A DNA stretch of 64,000 nt from an uncultured Eubacterium sp. (GTDB taxonomy: Bacteria; Bacillota; Clostridia; Lachnospirales; Lachnospiraceae). Positions 27,012-35,922 of the stretch are shown here, in pieces. The notes below the pieces were generated by a model. The model saw only the letters and a list, made by a program, of their open reading frames with translations. It ran no database searches and had not been told where the DNA came from. Position 1 is the stretch's first letter. Every line of letters begins with the position of its first letter. The position numbers were made by a program, and so were the translations under genes. The stretch lies in contig CAJTMV010000002.1 in NCBI GenBank assembly GCA_910577225.1, forward strand, positions 186,001-250,000, in the 5' to 3' direction.

Positions 27012-27120
27012 AGCTAATTTCCTCCCGAAGCCATTCTCTAATTATCTAACTGTCCAGCTCATCCGCCGCCTATACCGAAACATAGAAAGCCGTCGACTGA
27101 ACTGTTGCCGAATTATATTC

Positions 27121-27149
27121 AGTATACCACACTATTTGCCAAATGGACA
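27121..27149 (-). promoter_or_regulatory. cheV promoter
   Basis: Minus strand TGTCCA (27144-27149), 17 bases, TATACT (27121-27126) with a TGG extended -10. The GTGGTATACT core is the same as in the parE promoter. About 110 bases before the cheV start. Confidence 0.65.
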
Positions 27150-27199
27150 TGTATTTTTTTATTTTTTTGTACTTCTTTTTTCCTTTTTCATACATGCTT

Positions 27200-27997
27200 T
27201 CAGTTCGTAAGCTGAACCAGTGAATTCGTTCCGCCGATGGTAACTTCCAGATCCATGCTGTCAATCGATCTGACCGCGCCTTTTTTCAGCTGGAAGATCA
27301 AAACGGTACGTGCCTTTTCTCCTGCCCGGATCCTGCCCTGATAAGTTCCCAGATCATTTAATAAGATTGTCGTATCCGCAGTTACGCTTACTTCACCGTT
27401 CACTGTCAGTCTGAATGAAGGCATACTGGAAAGAATATCGCATTCTGCCGTCCTGTCTGTGCCGTTCTTTAGATTCACATGCAAAACCAAAAGATCATAT
27501 CCGCTGTTTGCCCTGACCATATAGCTTTGTGACGCCTGGTAAGCAGAAACAAGCTCATGACCGCGGTAAACAGCGTTCACCCCGCTCAGCTTAAGCGCCT
27601 GCTTTAAAGACACATACTGAACCTGCGAACCGGCATTCTGTTCTCCTGACGGAAGATTTGTCTGTCCACCGGAAGGAGAAGTTGTCTGTTCTTTCTGTTC
27701 GCCAGATTCTGACTCCGCATTTTTTAATTTCTCCTGTCGTTCCTTTTCCTCCTCTTCCCGTTGTTTGCGCCTCTCTTCGGCTTCTTTTTCTCTCAGCTCC
27801 CGAAGCGCTTTAATCACTGCGACATCCTGCACTCCTTCGGACTGTTTTTTGTTGAACTTGGAGACGGCATGTGCTGAATAATGCACAATTACCGCTTCTT
27901 CTTCTGCTGTCATTTCATAAATCTGATCACCGCAGCCGCAGGCTGTGACAGACACCGCAAGCGCAAGCGCGCCTGCTGCTAACCTCTTCTTCTTCAT
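27200..27997 (-). CDS. Lipoprotein with DUF4352/DUF5067-like C-terminal domain
   Basis: 265 residues. A lipoprotein signal ends in a VTACGCG lipobox. A Glu/Arg/Lys-rich helical stretch (about 75-105) and a Ser/Gly/Gln linker follow. The C-terminal domain of about 130 residues has LLVLHVNLKNGTDRTAEC and FRLTVNGEVSV, the pattern of immunoglobulin-like DUF4352/DUF5067 domains in Gram-positive lipoproteins. Start at ATG 27997 from GGGAG seven bases upstream; a GTG lies six codons earlier. Function unknown; possibly an envelope sensor or ligand binder. Confidence 0.8.
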   Translation of the reverse strand: MKKKRLAAGALALAVSVTACGCGDQIYEMTAEEEAVIVHYSAHAVSKFNKKQSEGVQDVAVIKALRELREKEAEERRKQREEEEKERQEKLKNAESESGEQKEQTTSPSGGQTNLPSGEQNAGSQVQYVSLKQALKLSGVNAVYRGHELVSAYQASQSYMVRANSGYDLLVLHVNLKNGTDRTAECDILSSMPSFRLTVNGEVSVTADTTILLNDLGTYQGRIRAGEKARTVLIFQLKKGAVRSIDSMDLEVTIGGTNSLVQLTN

Positions 27998-28112
27998 CTG
28001 CTTACTCCCGTGCACTAAATATACGCATATTTATGTCTGATTTTGTATCTGAATGGACGTTCGAATCAAAACACCACCATGCTTATTCTTTATGTTATCA
28101 TTTTTAAAACAA

Positions 28113-29639
28113 TTAAGCAATGCTTTCTTTTGGAATTTCTTCATTCTTTGTATCCAATTCTATCCAGAATTCCACGCCGTTGTCCCGATTACACACGCCG
28201 CACTGCCTGTTTAAAGAATCCATAATCGCTTTTACGATCGACAGACCAATCCCGCTGCCCCCGTATTCTCTTGTCCTTGCCTTATCTACCTTGTAAAACT
28301 TGATCCACACTTTGTCCAGATCCGCCTCCGGTATCGGATCGCCGGTATTATACACGCTGACCCGTACACAGTCTTCTTTGACCGTATAAAATATATCGAT
28401 CTTCTTATCATATAACGCATAATGTATCGCGTTGCTTAAAAAATTAGTAATGACCTCTTCGATTTTAAACTCATCCGCCCATACGTACAATGGCTGACGG
28501 TCGTCAAAGCTAACGGTGATCCCGTTTTGCTGAATAAGTATCGAAGCGGCGTTCACCACGCCTGCAATCAGCTCTGTCAGGTCAAACCGCTCCATCGACA
28601 CAGCCTCGTCGCCAAACTCCAGATGATTCAGTGTCAGCAGCTTTTTCACCATCTGATTCATCTTATCTGCCTCGTCCATAATGACCTCACAGTAGAACTC
28701 TCTGCTTTCCGGATCGTCATTAATATATTCCTGCAGACCCTCTGCATATCCCTGGATAAGCGCGAGAGGGGTTTTCAGCTCATGCGAGACATTTGACAAA
28801 AACTCTTTGCGCATTTCGTCGATCTGCGTTTTCCGCTCATTATCCATCAGCAGCTCATTATTCGCGCTTTTTAACTCGCAGATCGTCCGCTCCAGCTTTG
28901 CCGACATTTCATTCATATGCTCGCCGAGAAAATCGATCTCATTCTGGTGGCTTCCCGGCGTATATTTGGCTTCAAAATCCAGCTCTGTCATACGCGCAGA
29001 CAGCTCTGTCAGCTCCAGAATCGGATTCGTAATTCTGCGGGTCACAATACCCGCAATAACCGCTCCGCAGATTACGGCAATTCCGCCGATCATAAATAAA
29101 AACCGATTGGTCAGATTGCTGCTCTCATGAATGCTTTCCAGCGCGGAACGCGCAATAATCAGCTTCCCGTCAGACAATACGCCCCACATGACCAGGTAAT
29201 CCGATTCCATACGCACATCCTGCCGCTTTTCTATTACAAATCTCTTAGGGGAAATTTCGCTAAAGCTGATTAACAACTCCATAAAATATTTCAGCATAGT
29301 CTGCGTATCGTTTACAGAAGAACGCACAATCGTCTGATCGGGATTGATAATCATAATCGTCAGATTATTGTTCACACACAGTCTCTCAAACTCAATATCA
29401 AACTCGTCGCTGTCGAGCGTGCCGTTCTGGGCAGCCGCATTGATTTTATAATAACTGTTCGACAGGATCTTAGACTTATTCCACATATAATACTGGCCCA
29501 GAAACAGCGTATTCAGTATCAGACAAAGCAGCACGGTTCCCGCTGCCAGCGCAATCATCGCAAACGTCACCTGTCTGGTCAGCGAATACTTTCCAAACGG
29601 CCCGGACTTTTTTCCATTTAACATCTCTTTGATATTCAT
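28113..29639 (-). CDS. Sensor histidine kinase
   Basis: 508 residues. Membrane helices are at about 24-47 and 180-200, with an outside sensor of about 130 residues between them, then HAMP (about 200-255). The HisKA domain has the phospho-His at 286 (SNVSHELKTPLALIQGYAEGL). The ATPase domain has NFLSNAIHYA, DPIPEADLDKVWIKFYKVD and GGSGIGLSIVKAIMD. Seven bases after its response regulator. The layout matches the VanS/PhoR/WalK-like class that senses envelope conditions; the signal is unknown. Confidence 0.95.
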   Translation of the reverse strand: MNIKEMLNGKKSGPFGKYSLTRQVTFAMIALAAGTVLLCLILNTLFLGQYYMWNKSKILSNSYYKINAAAQNGTLDSDEFDIEFERLCVNNNLTIMIINPDQTIVRSSVNDTQTMLKYFMELLISFSEISPKRFVIEKRQDVRMESDYLVMWGVLSDGKLIIARSALESIHESSNLTNRFLFMIGGIAVICGAVIAGIVTRRITNPILELTELSARMTELDFEAKYTPGSHQNEIDFLGEHMNEMSAKLERTICELKSANNELLMDNERKTQIDEMRKEFLSNVSHELKTPLALIQGYAEGLQEYINDDPESREFYCEVIMDEADKMNQMVKKLLTLNHLEFGDEAVSMERFDLTELIAGVVNAASILIQQNGITVSFDDRQPLYVWADEFKIEEVITNFLSNAIHYALYDKKIDIFYTVKEDCVRVSVYNTGDPIPEADLDKVWIKFYKVDKARTREYGGSGIGLSIVKAIMDSLNRQCGVCNRDNGVEFWIELDTKNEEIPKESIA

Positions 29640-29646
29640 AGGCAGA

Positions 29647-30336
29647 TCACACCTTGCCGGAGCCTGCTTCGAATTTGTATCCCATTCCCCAGATGGTTTT
29701 GATATAATCGCCTTTTTCTCCCATCTTGGAGCGCAGTTTTTTTACATGGGTATCGATCGTTCTGGCATCGCCAAAATAGTCGTAATTCCATACATGATTT
29801 AAAATTTTTTCACGAGACAGGGCAATCCCCTGATTTTCCACAAAATAAGACAATAGCTCAAATTCCTTATAGCTTAATTCTATACGGTCGCCGTCTACCG
29901 TTACCAGATGCGCCGCCTTGTCGATCTTAATCCCGCCGGTCTCTACGGCCTGTCCTTCCATCAGCTTGTTGGAACGTCTTAAAATCGCTTCCACGCGCGC
30001 GACCAGAATCTTCGGGCTGAACGGTTTGGAAATATACTCGTCCACGCCCAGCTCAAACCCAAGCAGCTCGTCGCTTTCGTCGCCTTTTGCCGTCAGCATA
30101 ATAATCGGTACTTTGGAGTTCTCACGTATTTCCTTACAGACCTCCCAGCCGTTCATTTTCGGCATCATGACGTCCAAAATAATAAGCGCAATATTTTTCT
30201 CCTGATAAAACACATCCAAAGCCGCTTCTCCGTCGCCCGCTTCCAACACTTCGAAATCCTGTTTTACGAGAAAATCCCGTACCAGCTTACGCATTCTGCT
30301 CTCATCGTCCACTACAAGAATTTTTAATTTTTCCAC
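29647..30336 (-). CDS. OmpR/PhoB-family response regulator
   Basis: 229 residues. The receiver has DDE at 10-12, phospho-Asp55 (LIILDVMMPKMNG) and Lys in YISKPFSP. The winged-helix DNA-binding domain shows SYKEFELLSYFVENQG and RTIDTHVKKLRSKMG. It starts at GTG 30336, eight bases after GAGGG; another GTG five codons upstream is less well placed. It forms an operon with the kinase downstream. Confidence 0.95.
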   Translation of the reverse strand: MEKLKILVVDDESRMRKLVRDFLVKQDFEVLEAGDGEAALDVFYQEKNIALIILDVMMPKMNGWEVCKEIRENSKVPIIMLTAKGDESDELLGFELGVDEYISKPFSPKILVARVEAILRRSNKLMEGQAVETGGIKIDKAAHLVTVDGDRIELSYKEFELLSYFVENQGIALSREKILNHVWNYDYFGDARTIDTHVKKLRSKMGEKGDYIKTIWGMGYKFEAGSGKV

Positions 30337-30422
30337 TGTATCGTCCCTCACTTTTTTCGTGTAAAAGTTCTGTTTATTTTCTTACACTATCGTAGCACAG
30401 GTTTATGAAAAAACTGTGTGCG

Positions 30423-31013
30423 CTATTCAAATTCCTGCAGTTCTTTTTCTTCCTCGTCGTCCAGCACCGTGTCAAAATCCAGCTCCAGTTCCTGCTCTTC
30501 TTCCCGAATCGCCTTTTCGCGCTGGGTCAGCTGCTGTTCCCACTGCGCGTACTGGTCCTGGAGCTTCTTCTCGTAGTTTAAAATCGTCGTCTGCCCGCTG
30601 GTCGCTGTAATCAGAAACATGATCGCGATCGATACGACAAACGCAAAGTTGGCTACCAGAGATATCCGCAGCTTATTTTGTTCTTTTTCCAGCTTTCTGC
30701 TCCAGCGCTCGGTAATTCCCCGCGTATCGTGTACCACCAGATTACTCGCAATGGGTATCGGCCGGATATCTTCGCTGCGTATCCCCGGCATTGTCTTTAA
30801 ATAGTCCTGCAGTTCTTTCATATACGCGTAACCGACAGGCGTTTGAAACATCCGCTGCTGTATCAGCCTGTGATATACGTTAAATACCTGATCCGGCTTT
30901 GACATATCTGTTCTTGCTTTTGCATATCGGACGCCATCTGCTTCAGTGCGCGCCTGTTTTGCCATATTTTCATCTGTAAAGGAATATCCTTCCACTACTA
31001 TTACATTTCCCAT
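30423..31013 (-). CDS. Single-pass membrane protein, unknown function
   Basis: 196 residues. The first 120 are soluble and polar (MGNVIVVEGYSFTDENMAKQA, TPVGYAYMKELQDYLK). One membrane helix follows (ISLVANFAFVVSIAIMFLITA). The tail is a coiled coil (YEKKLQDQYAQWEQQLTQREKAI) ending in a very acidic stretch. AAGGAG is five bases before the ATG. I do not recognise a family. It is 67 bases after the methylase-like gene, possibly in the same transcript. Confidence 0.75.
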   Translation of the reverse strand: MGNVIVVEGYSFTDENMAKQARTEADGVRYAKARTDMSKPDQVFNVYHRLIQQRMFQTPVGYAYMKELQDYLKTMPGIRSEDIRPIPIASNLVVHDTRGITERWSRKLEKEQNKLRISLVANFAFVVSIAIMFLITATSGQTTILNYEKKLQDQYAQWEQQLTQREKAIREEEQELELDFDTVLDDEEEKELQEFE

Positions 31014-31080
31014 ATAGACTCCTTCATGACCTGCTGCGTTTCACTTTCGGATACTGTTACTGCTGTCCGTACCGGATACA

Positions 31081-32844
31081 TTATGGCCTCACGCCCGCAT
31101 CTGCCGCTGGCATATCCGCCTGATTTTGCGGCTGTCCGGCGATTGTTCCCGAGGATTCCCGCTGCGTATTCTGACTCGGGGTTTTTTGTTCACCCATGGT
31201 TCCCTGTTCGCTCACGGTTTTTTGTTCACCCGCGGTTTCCTGTTCGCTCACGGTTTTTTGTTCGCCCGCGGTTCCCTGTTTGCTCACGGTTTTTTGTTCG
31301 CCAACGACTTCCTGTTCACTCGCGGTTTCCTGTTCACCCGCGGTTTCCTGCACGATTTCTGCCGGTTTTCTCTTCTCTATAATGTAAAAATAGGCGCCGT
31401 CTTTTTCCCGGATGCAGTATTCCTGTTTCAAATGCAGATTGTCATGCAGGCGCAGATATTTTTTCGTCATGCCGTTTTCATTGCAAAACAAAAAGATTCT
31501 GCCCTGTTCCTCCAAAAGCGCAGGCGCCTTTTCAAAAAACATACGATAAAATTCGTCCTGTTCTTCTTTTGTCTTTTTGCCGCGTACCGGCAGATCGGCC
31601 CAGATTTCATGAAATTTCTGTTCATTCGTAAATTCAAAAAAACTTCTCTGCACAAAATTAATATTCATATGCGCAATCCCGGCATTCTCTCTGGCTCCCT
31701 GAATCGCGTCTGCAAAGACATCCAGCGCAAAAGCGGTACGTACCGGGAGCGCGTAAATACGCTCCATGAGCAGCGTTGCAGTACCGCAAAAGGCGTCGAG
31801 CACTCTGGCACGTTCTTTTAACCAGCTGGACGACAGCTCCACCAGCAGGGCCGCCAGCGACGGATGCATCGATGCGGCAGTCGTATATTTACGATACGCA
31901 AATCGTTTCATCGGAATTGTAAACAGCTTCATACACGGATAAAAGCCCCCGTTGCGGTTTTGCACAAGACGCAGCTCCACCTCGTAATGTTCGGTCGAAT
32001 TTACAAGGAAATGACGGGTGCGCTGTTCGATCTCCGCAGCCAGCTTTTTGGCAAACGCGCTTTTTTTGTCTAACGGCATCGCGCCTCTGATCTCAAGCCG
32101 GAAATAAAACGGCGCCTCTCCCTGATGAAGTTCGCTTAACAGCCGGGGCAGATTCGACTTCGCCAGCTCCTTTGCGATCACGGTCGGCTGGGGCGGCAGA
32201 TTTTTCTCACAGCGCAGCGTAAACAGCAGTTCCCGAAACGTACGTATCTGTAACGCTTCCCTGATACTGCCCCCGACTACCTGTACCCCCATTGGAATGA
32301 GTCTGGTCGCTCCGCTCTCTACCTGTACGCCTGTCGTATCCTGATAATTTTTCATCGTTGTCAGAATAAAATCACGCGGTTTCTCGTAACCGACAAACGG
32401 ATGTCTGCTGATCCCGCCGTCAAACTGTATGACCAGCCTGCGCAGTTCCTTTAATTCATCCTGGATATGTTTTTTCTCCTCTTCCGCAGGCTCAAAAGCA
32501 AGCAGCTTTTGGTAGTGTCTTTTGATCTGCGTCTCATAATCTCTGCAGTCCAGCTTCTGTATCGCAGACAAATACGCGCCTCTGACAAAAAGCTGCGTTT
32601 CCGACACATATGCCTCCCATATTTTTTCGATGCTTTCCTGGCTTTGGACAAGGCCAAGCACAAGCGCCGCGTTTTTGCGTACTTTGGCATCCTCGTCCTG
32701 CAAAAATGACGCGATCAGCTCATCATCTTCGGTCATAGACAGATATTCATCCAGTGCGCCGTCTTCTTTTAACATCTGTTTTAACTGAATCAAATTATTT
32801 CGGACATCGCTGCCCTGCTTTAACGCTTCGTATACTTTTCGCAT
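31081..32844 (-). CDS. Putative RNA methyltransferase with HEAT-like N-terminus and repeat tail
   Basis: 587 residues. Residues 35-110 look like HEAT repeats (DDELIASFLQDEDAKVRKNAALVLG). Residues 150-300 are a TRM14/THUMP-like region. The SAM-binding motif is at 350-359 (DAFCGTATLL) and the catalytic-type motif at 415-420 reads WADLPV, where N2-guanine RNA methylases have DPPY-like sequence. This relates it to TrmN/TRM14 and RlmL-type enzymes; the target RNA is unknown. Residues 500-557 are a hexapeptide repeat tail. AGGAGA precedes the ATG. Confidence 0.75.
   Translation of the reverse strand: MRKVYEALKQGSDVRNNLIQLKQMLKEDGALDEYLSMTEDDELIASFLQDEDAKVRKNAALVLGLVQSQESIEKIWEAYVSETQLFVRGAYLSAIQKLDCRDYETQIKRHYQKLLAFEPAEEEKKHIQDELKELRRLVIQFDGGISRHPFVGYEKPRDFILTTMKNYQDTTGVQVESGATRLIPMGVQVVGGSIREALQIRTFRELLFTLRCEKNLPPQPTVIAKELAKSNLPRLLSELHQGEAPFYFRLEIRGAMPLDKKSAFAKKLAAEIEQRTRHFLVNSTEHYEVELRLVQNRNGGFYPCMKLFTIPMKRFAYRKYTTAASMHPSLAALLVELSSSWLKERARVLDAFCGTATLLMERIYALPVRTAFALDVFADAIQGARENAGIAHMNINFVQRSFFEFTNEQKFHEIWADLPVRGKKTKEEQDEFYRMFFEKAPALLEEQGRIFLFCNENGMTKKYLRLHDNLHLKQEYCIREKDGAYFYIIEKRKPAEIVQETAGEQETASEQEVVGEQKTVSKQGTAGEQKTVSEQETAGEQKTVSEQGTMGEQKTPSQNTQRESSGTIAGQPQNQADMPAADAGVRP
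31174..31347. repeat. 18-bp coding minisatellite (hexapeptide EQxTxG/S)
   Basis: About ten imperfect 18-bp units in frame within the methyltransferase-like gene, encoding EQETAS, EQKTVS, EQGTAG and variants, with a 36-bp higher-order pattern. Units are multiples of three, so copy-number change would keep the frame. No other repeat of this sequence was seen. Confidence 0.85.
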
Positions 32845-32863
32845 ATGTCTCTCCTATATGTTG

Positions 32864-33571
32864 TTAATCTACTCCGTATGATACTAAATAATCCTGCACA
32901 TCCGCAAGAAACTGCTCCCACGCCAAAGGAAATTCCACAAAATATTTCGGACAGGCTTTACCGGTCACATCATAATGACGAATGACGTTTTTTATTTTCA
33001 GCCCGAATCGTTCGGTCAGCCAGGCAGTCAGATGAACGGCCGCGTCATAAGTAGCCGCATTAAATCTGCCGGTATCATCTTCGATACAGCATTCGATCGA
33101 AATGGTATCCGCATTGCGTTTATTCGAAGCATATGCAATCTCATTCGATGGTATACACTGTACAATCTCTCCGTCCAGTCCGATTACAAAATGGCTGCTG
33201 GCTTTTGTCACATGCGAATCCTTCAGACCTTCAAAATAATTCCGGTTCGCCATGGCGCCCGTTCCCGGATTTGCCGTATAATGAATGACGACGCCCCGAA
33301 CCTTTTTTAGCGCGACAGCCGGTCTGGAATACTCGTTCACCGTCAAAAGCTCCACGTCCAGTTCCGGCGCCGGAATCTTTCCTTCGGATACTCCCGGTAC
33401 CGGCGTACGCTTTGGTGCGCTCTGCCCGTTTTCATACAGACGAAACAAAATAACCGCCAGCAAAATAACCGCGGTGACCCCAAAAAGAATCGTCAGATTT
33501 CTTACAATGATCTGCTGCGGCTCCGGTTTTTTTCGTGTTCTGTTTTCATGTCTGACATTTTGTGTCTTCAT
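32864..33571 (-). CDS. Membrane-anchored N-acetylmuramoyl-L-alanine amidase
   Basis: 235 residues. An N-terminal membrane anchor (ILFGVTAVILLAVILF) is followed by an Amidase_2/PGRP domain. Zinc ligands are visible as His in VVIHYTANPG, His in NVIRHYDVTG and Cys in KACPKYF. SHFVIGLDGEIVQCIPSNEIAY and SIECC are typical of the family. It cuts the amide between MurNAc and the stem peptide in the wall. The ribosome binding site is weak. It lies 19 bases upstream of the methylase-like gene and 82 downstream of hemL. Confidence 0.9.
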   Translation of the reverse strand: MKTQNVRHENRTRKKPEPQQIIVRNLTILFGVTAVILLAVILFRLYENGQSAPKRTPVPGVSEGKIPAPELDVELLTVNEYSRPAVALKKVRGVVIHYTANPGTGAMANRNYFEGLKDSHVTKASSHFVIGLDGEIVQCIPSNEIAYASNKRNADTISIECCIEDDTGRFNAATYDAAVHLTAWLTERFGLKIKNVIRHYDVTGKACPKYFVEFPLAWEQFLADVQDYLVSYGVD

Positions 33572-33653
33572 ACGATCGATCCGTTTCTTTTGTGTGGGTA
33601 TGCTTTTTATATAATTACTATAAACAACTTTGTCGAAATATGCAATGCATAAT

Positions 33654-34946
33654 TTATATGGCAGAAAAATACGTTTCCGCTATCTGTAACGTATCGTCCA
33701 GCAGCGGTCTCGTATGCGCCGTCGACAGAAACATCGCCTCAAACTGCGCCGGAGCCACATAGATCCCATGCCGGAGCATATAACGACAATACGCTGCATA
33801 AGCGTTCGTATCCGAAGCTCTGGCGCTCTCGTAATCGGTCACCGCCCGATCGGTAAAAAACAGGCATCCCAAAGAACCGATATGGCTGATCTGACAGGGA
33901 ACTCCTGCCTTTTGGATTATTTTTTGCAGTTGTGTAAAAAAGTATTCTCCGCCAGACTGTAGCTGATCGTAAATCTGAGGCTGTTCTTTTAGCAGACGCA
34001 GCATCGTATAACCTGCGGCCATAGCAACCGGATTGCCGCTCAGCGTGCCGGCCTGATATACGCTTCCAACCGGAGATACGACTTCCATGATACAACGTTT
34101 TCCGCCATACGCGCCAACCGGCATGCCTGCTCCGATAATCTTGCCAAACGTGGAAAGATCCGGCATGACGCCAAACAATTTTTGCGCGCCGCCCGCGCTT
34201 AGACGAAATCCGGTTATTACCTCGTCAAAAATAAGCAGGGCTCCATACTCCGTACAAAGGCTGCGCAGACCCTGTAAAAATCCCGGCTGCGGCAGCACGA
34301 CGCCCATATTGGCTGCGACCGGTTCTACAATCACCGCTGCGATCTGCTCTCCTTCGCGCTCAAAATGCGCCCGGACTCCGTCCAGATCATTGTAAGCGGC
34401 TAAAAGCGTATCCTTCGTACAGCCAGCCGTAACGCCGGCGCTATCCGCAATCCCCTGCGTTAAGGCGCCGGAACCGGCTTTTACCAGCATAGCGTCGGAA
34501 TGTCCGTGATAGCATCCCTGAAATTTCAATATTTTCTCCCGACGCGTATAACCTCTCGCGACGCGCAGCGCGCTCATAACCGCCTCTGTTCCGGAATTTA
34601 CCATACGTACCATTTCCACCGAAGGCGCCATTTCACAAATCAGCTTCGCCATATCCACTTCGATTTTCGTCGCCGCGCCAAAGCCAAGCCCCTGTTCACA
34701 TGCCCGGACAACGCTTTCCCGAATCTTCGGATGATTATGCCCGAGCAGCATCGGCCCCCAGGAACCGACATAATCGATATACCGGTTGCCATCCTCATCC
34801 CACAGATACGCCGCATCCGCCCTTGTAATAAAGCGGGGCGTATCTCCGACCGCTCCAAATGCCCGTACCGGAGAATTTACCCCGCCCGGCAGATACTGTT
34901 TTGCTTCCTTATATAATTGTTCCGAACGCGTCATCATCTTAACCAA
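33654..34946 (-). CDS. hemL: Glutamate-1-semialdehyde 2,1-aminomutase
   Basis: 430-residue PLP enzyme making 5-aminolevulinate. SEQLYKEAKQYLPGGVNSPVRAFG, the PLP-binding Lys in STFGKIIGAGMPVGAYGG, MVNSGTEAVMSALRVARG and FDEVITGFR are diagnostic. A TTG at 34946 is well spaced from AAGGAAGG and overlaps the hemB stop; ATG codons at 34937 and 34934 are alternatives. Last gene of the tetrapyrrole operon. Confidence 0.95.
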   Translation of the reverse strand: MVKMMTRSEQLYKEAKQYLPGGVNSPVRAFGAVGDTPRFITRADAAYLWDEDGNRYIDYVGSWGPMLLGHNHPKIRESVVRACEQGLGFGAATKIEVDMAKLICEMAPSVEMVRMVNSGTEAVMSALRVARGYTRREKILKFQGCYHGHSDAMLVKAGSGALTQGIADSAGVTAGCTKDTLLAAYNDLDGVRAHFEREGEQIAAVIVEPVAANMGVVLPQPGFLQGLRSLCTEYGALLIFDEVITGFRLSAGGAQKLFGVMPDLSTFGKIIGAGMPVGAYGGKRCIMEVVSPVGSVYQAGTLSGNPVAMAAGYTMLRLLKEQPQIYDQLQSGGEYFFTQLQKIIQKAGVPCQISHIGSLGCLFFTDRAVTDYESARASDTNAYAAYCRYMLRHGIYVAPAQFEAMFLSTAHTRPLLDDTLQIAETYFSAI

Positions 34947-35922
34947 GTTTTCCTTCCTTTATGTATTGTGCCAGTTCCTGCGCATAATAGCTGATATAAA
35001 TATCCGCGCCTGCGCGATACGCGCATACCGCTGCCTCTGCAACTACCTGCTCTTCCTGTATCCATCCTGCGGCTGAAGCGGCTTTGATCATTGCGTATTC
35101 TCCGCTTACGCTATAGGCTGCTACCGGCACATGTACAAGCTGGCGTACCTGTCTGATGATATCCGCATAAGCCATCGCCGGCTTTACCATCACTATATCC
35201 GCGCCTTCTTCCACATCCAGCGCGACTTCCTTTAACGCTTCGCGCCGGTTATGATAATCCATCTGATAACTCCTGCGATCGCCGAACGCCGGCGCCGAAT
35301 CCGCCGCATCCCGAAACGGCCCGTAAAATGACGACGCATATTTGGCAGAATAAGCCATAATCGGAACCTCGTCAAATCCATTCTGATCCAGTGCGCGGCG
35401 TATCGCTGCCACCCGCCCGTCCATCATATCTGACGGCGCGATCATATCCGCCCCCGCCTGCGCCTGCGATACGGCAATCTGTGCCAGATACGAAAGCGTC
35501 CTGTCGTTGTCCACATCCTGACCGCACAAAATGCCGCAGTGTCCATGCGACGTATATTCGCACATGCACAAATCCGTAATCATATAAATCTTTGGAAAAT
35601 CCTTTTTCGCCGCCTGCAGTGCCCGCTGAACAATTCCATCCGAAGCATACGCTCCGCTCCCCGTCTCGTCCTTATGCTCCGGAATGCCAAACAGCATCAC
35701 ACTGGATACGCCTGCCTGCGTAAGCTGCATCAGTTTCTCCCCCATCCGGTCTATGCTGTAGCGGTACTGCCCCGGCATCGATGCGATCTCTTCTGTTTTA
35801 TTGGTACCTTCCGTCACAAACATTGGATAGACGAGCGACGAACGATCGATACGCGTCTCCCGCACCATTTTGCGCAAAACCGGACTGGTACGCAGTCTTC
35901 TTGGTCTGTTTATAAGCTCCAT
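34939..35922 (-). CDS. hemB: Porphobilinogen synthase (delta-aminolevulinate dehydratase)
   Basis: 327 residues joining two aminolevulinates to porphobilinogen. RPRRLRTSPVLRKMVRET is at the start. The metal site has Cys in LCMCEYTSHGHCG (zinc type). The two catalytic lysines are in MAYSAKYASSFYGPFRDA and MVKPAMAYAD. The start at 35922 follows GGAAGG; the frame is open 42 codons further but only inside cobA-hemD, with which it overlaps by 13 bases. Confidence 0.97.
   Translation of the reverse strand: MELINRPRRLRTSPVLRKMVRETRIDRSSLVYPMFVTEGTNKTEEIASMPGQYRYSIDRMGEKLMQLTQAGVSSVMLFGIPEHKDETGSGAYASDGIVQRALQAAKKDFPKIYMITDLCMCEYTSHGHCGILCGQDVDNDRTLSYLAQIAVSQAQAGADMIAPSDMMDGRVAAIRRALDQNGFDEVPIMAYSAKYASSFYGPFRDAADSAPAFGDRRSYQMDYHNRREALKEVALDVEEGADIVMVKPAMAYADIIRQVRQLVHVPVAAYSVSGEYAMIKAASAAGWIQEEQVVAEAAVCAYRAGADIYISYYAQELAQYIKEGKLG

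Noticed and set aside
31174..31347. CRISPR array
   Set aside because: Units are short, adjacent and in frame with a protein; there are no unique spacers.
31126..31821. 231-codon plus frame with FLF/ARG repeats
   Set aside because: Antisense of the minisatellite tail of the methyltransferase-like gene.
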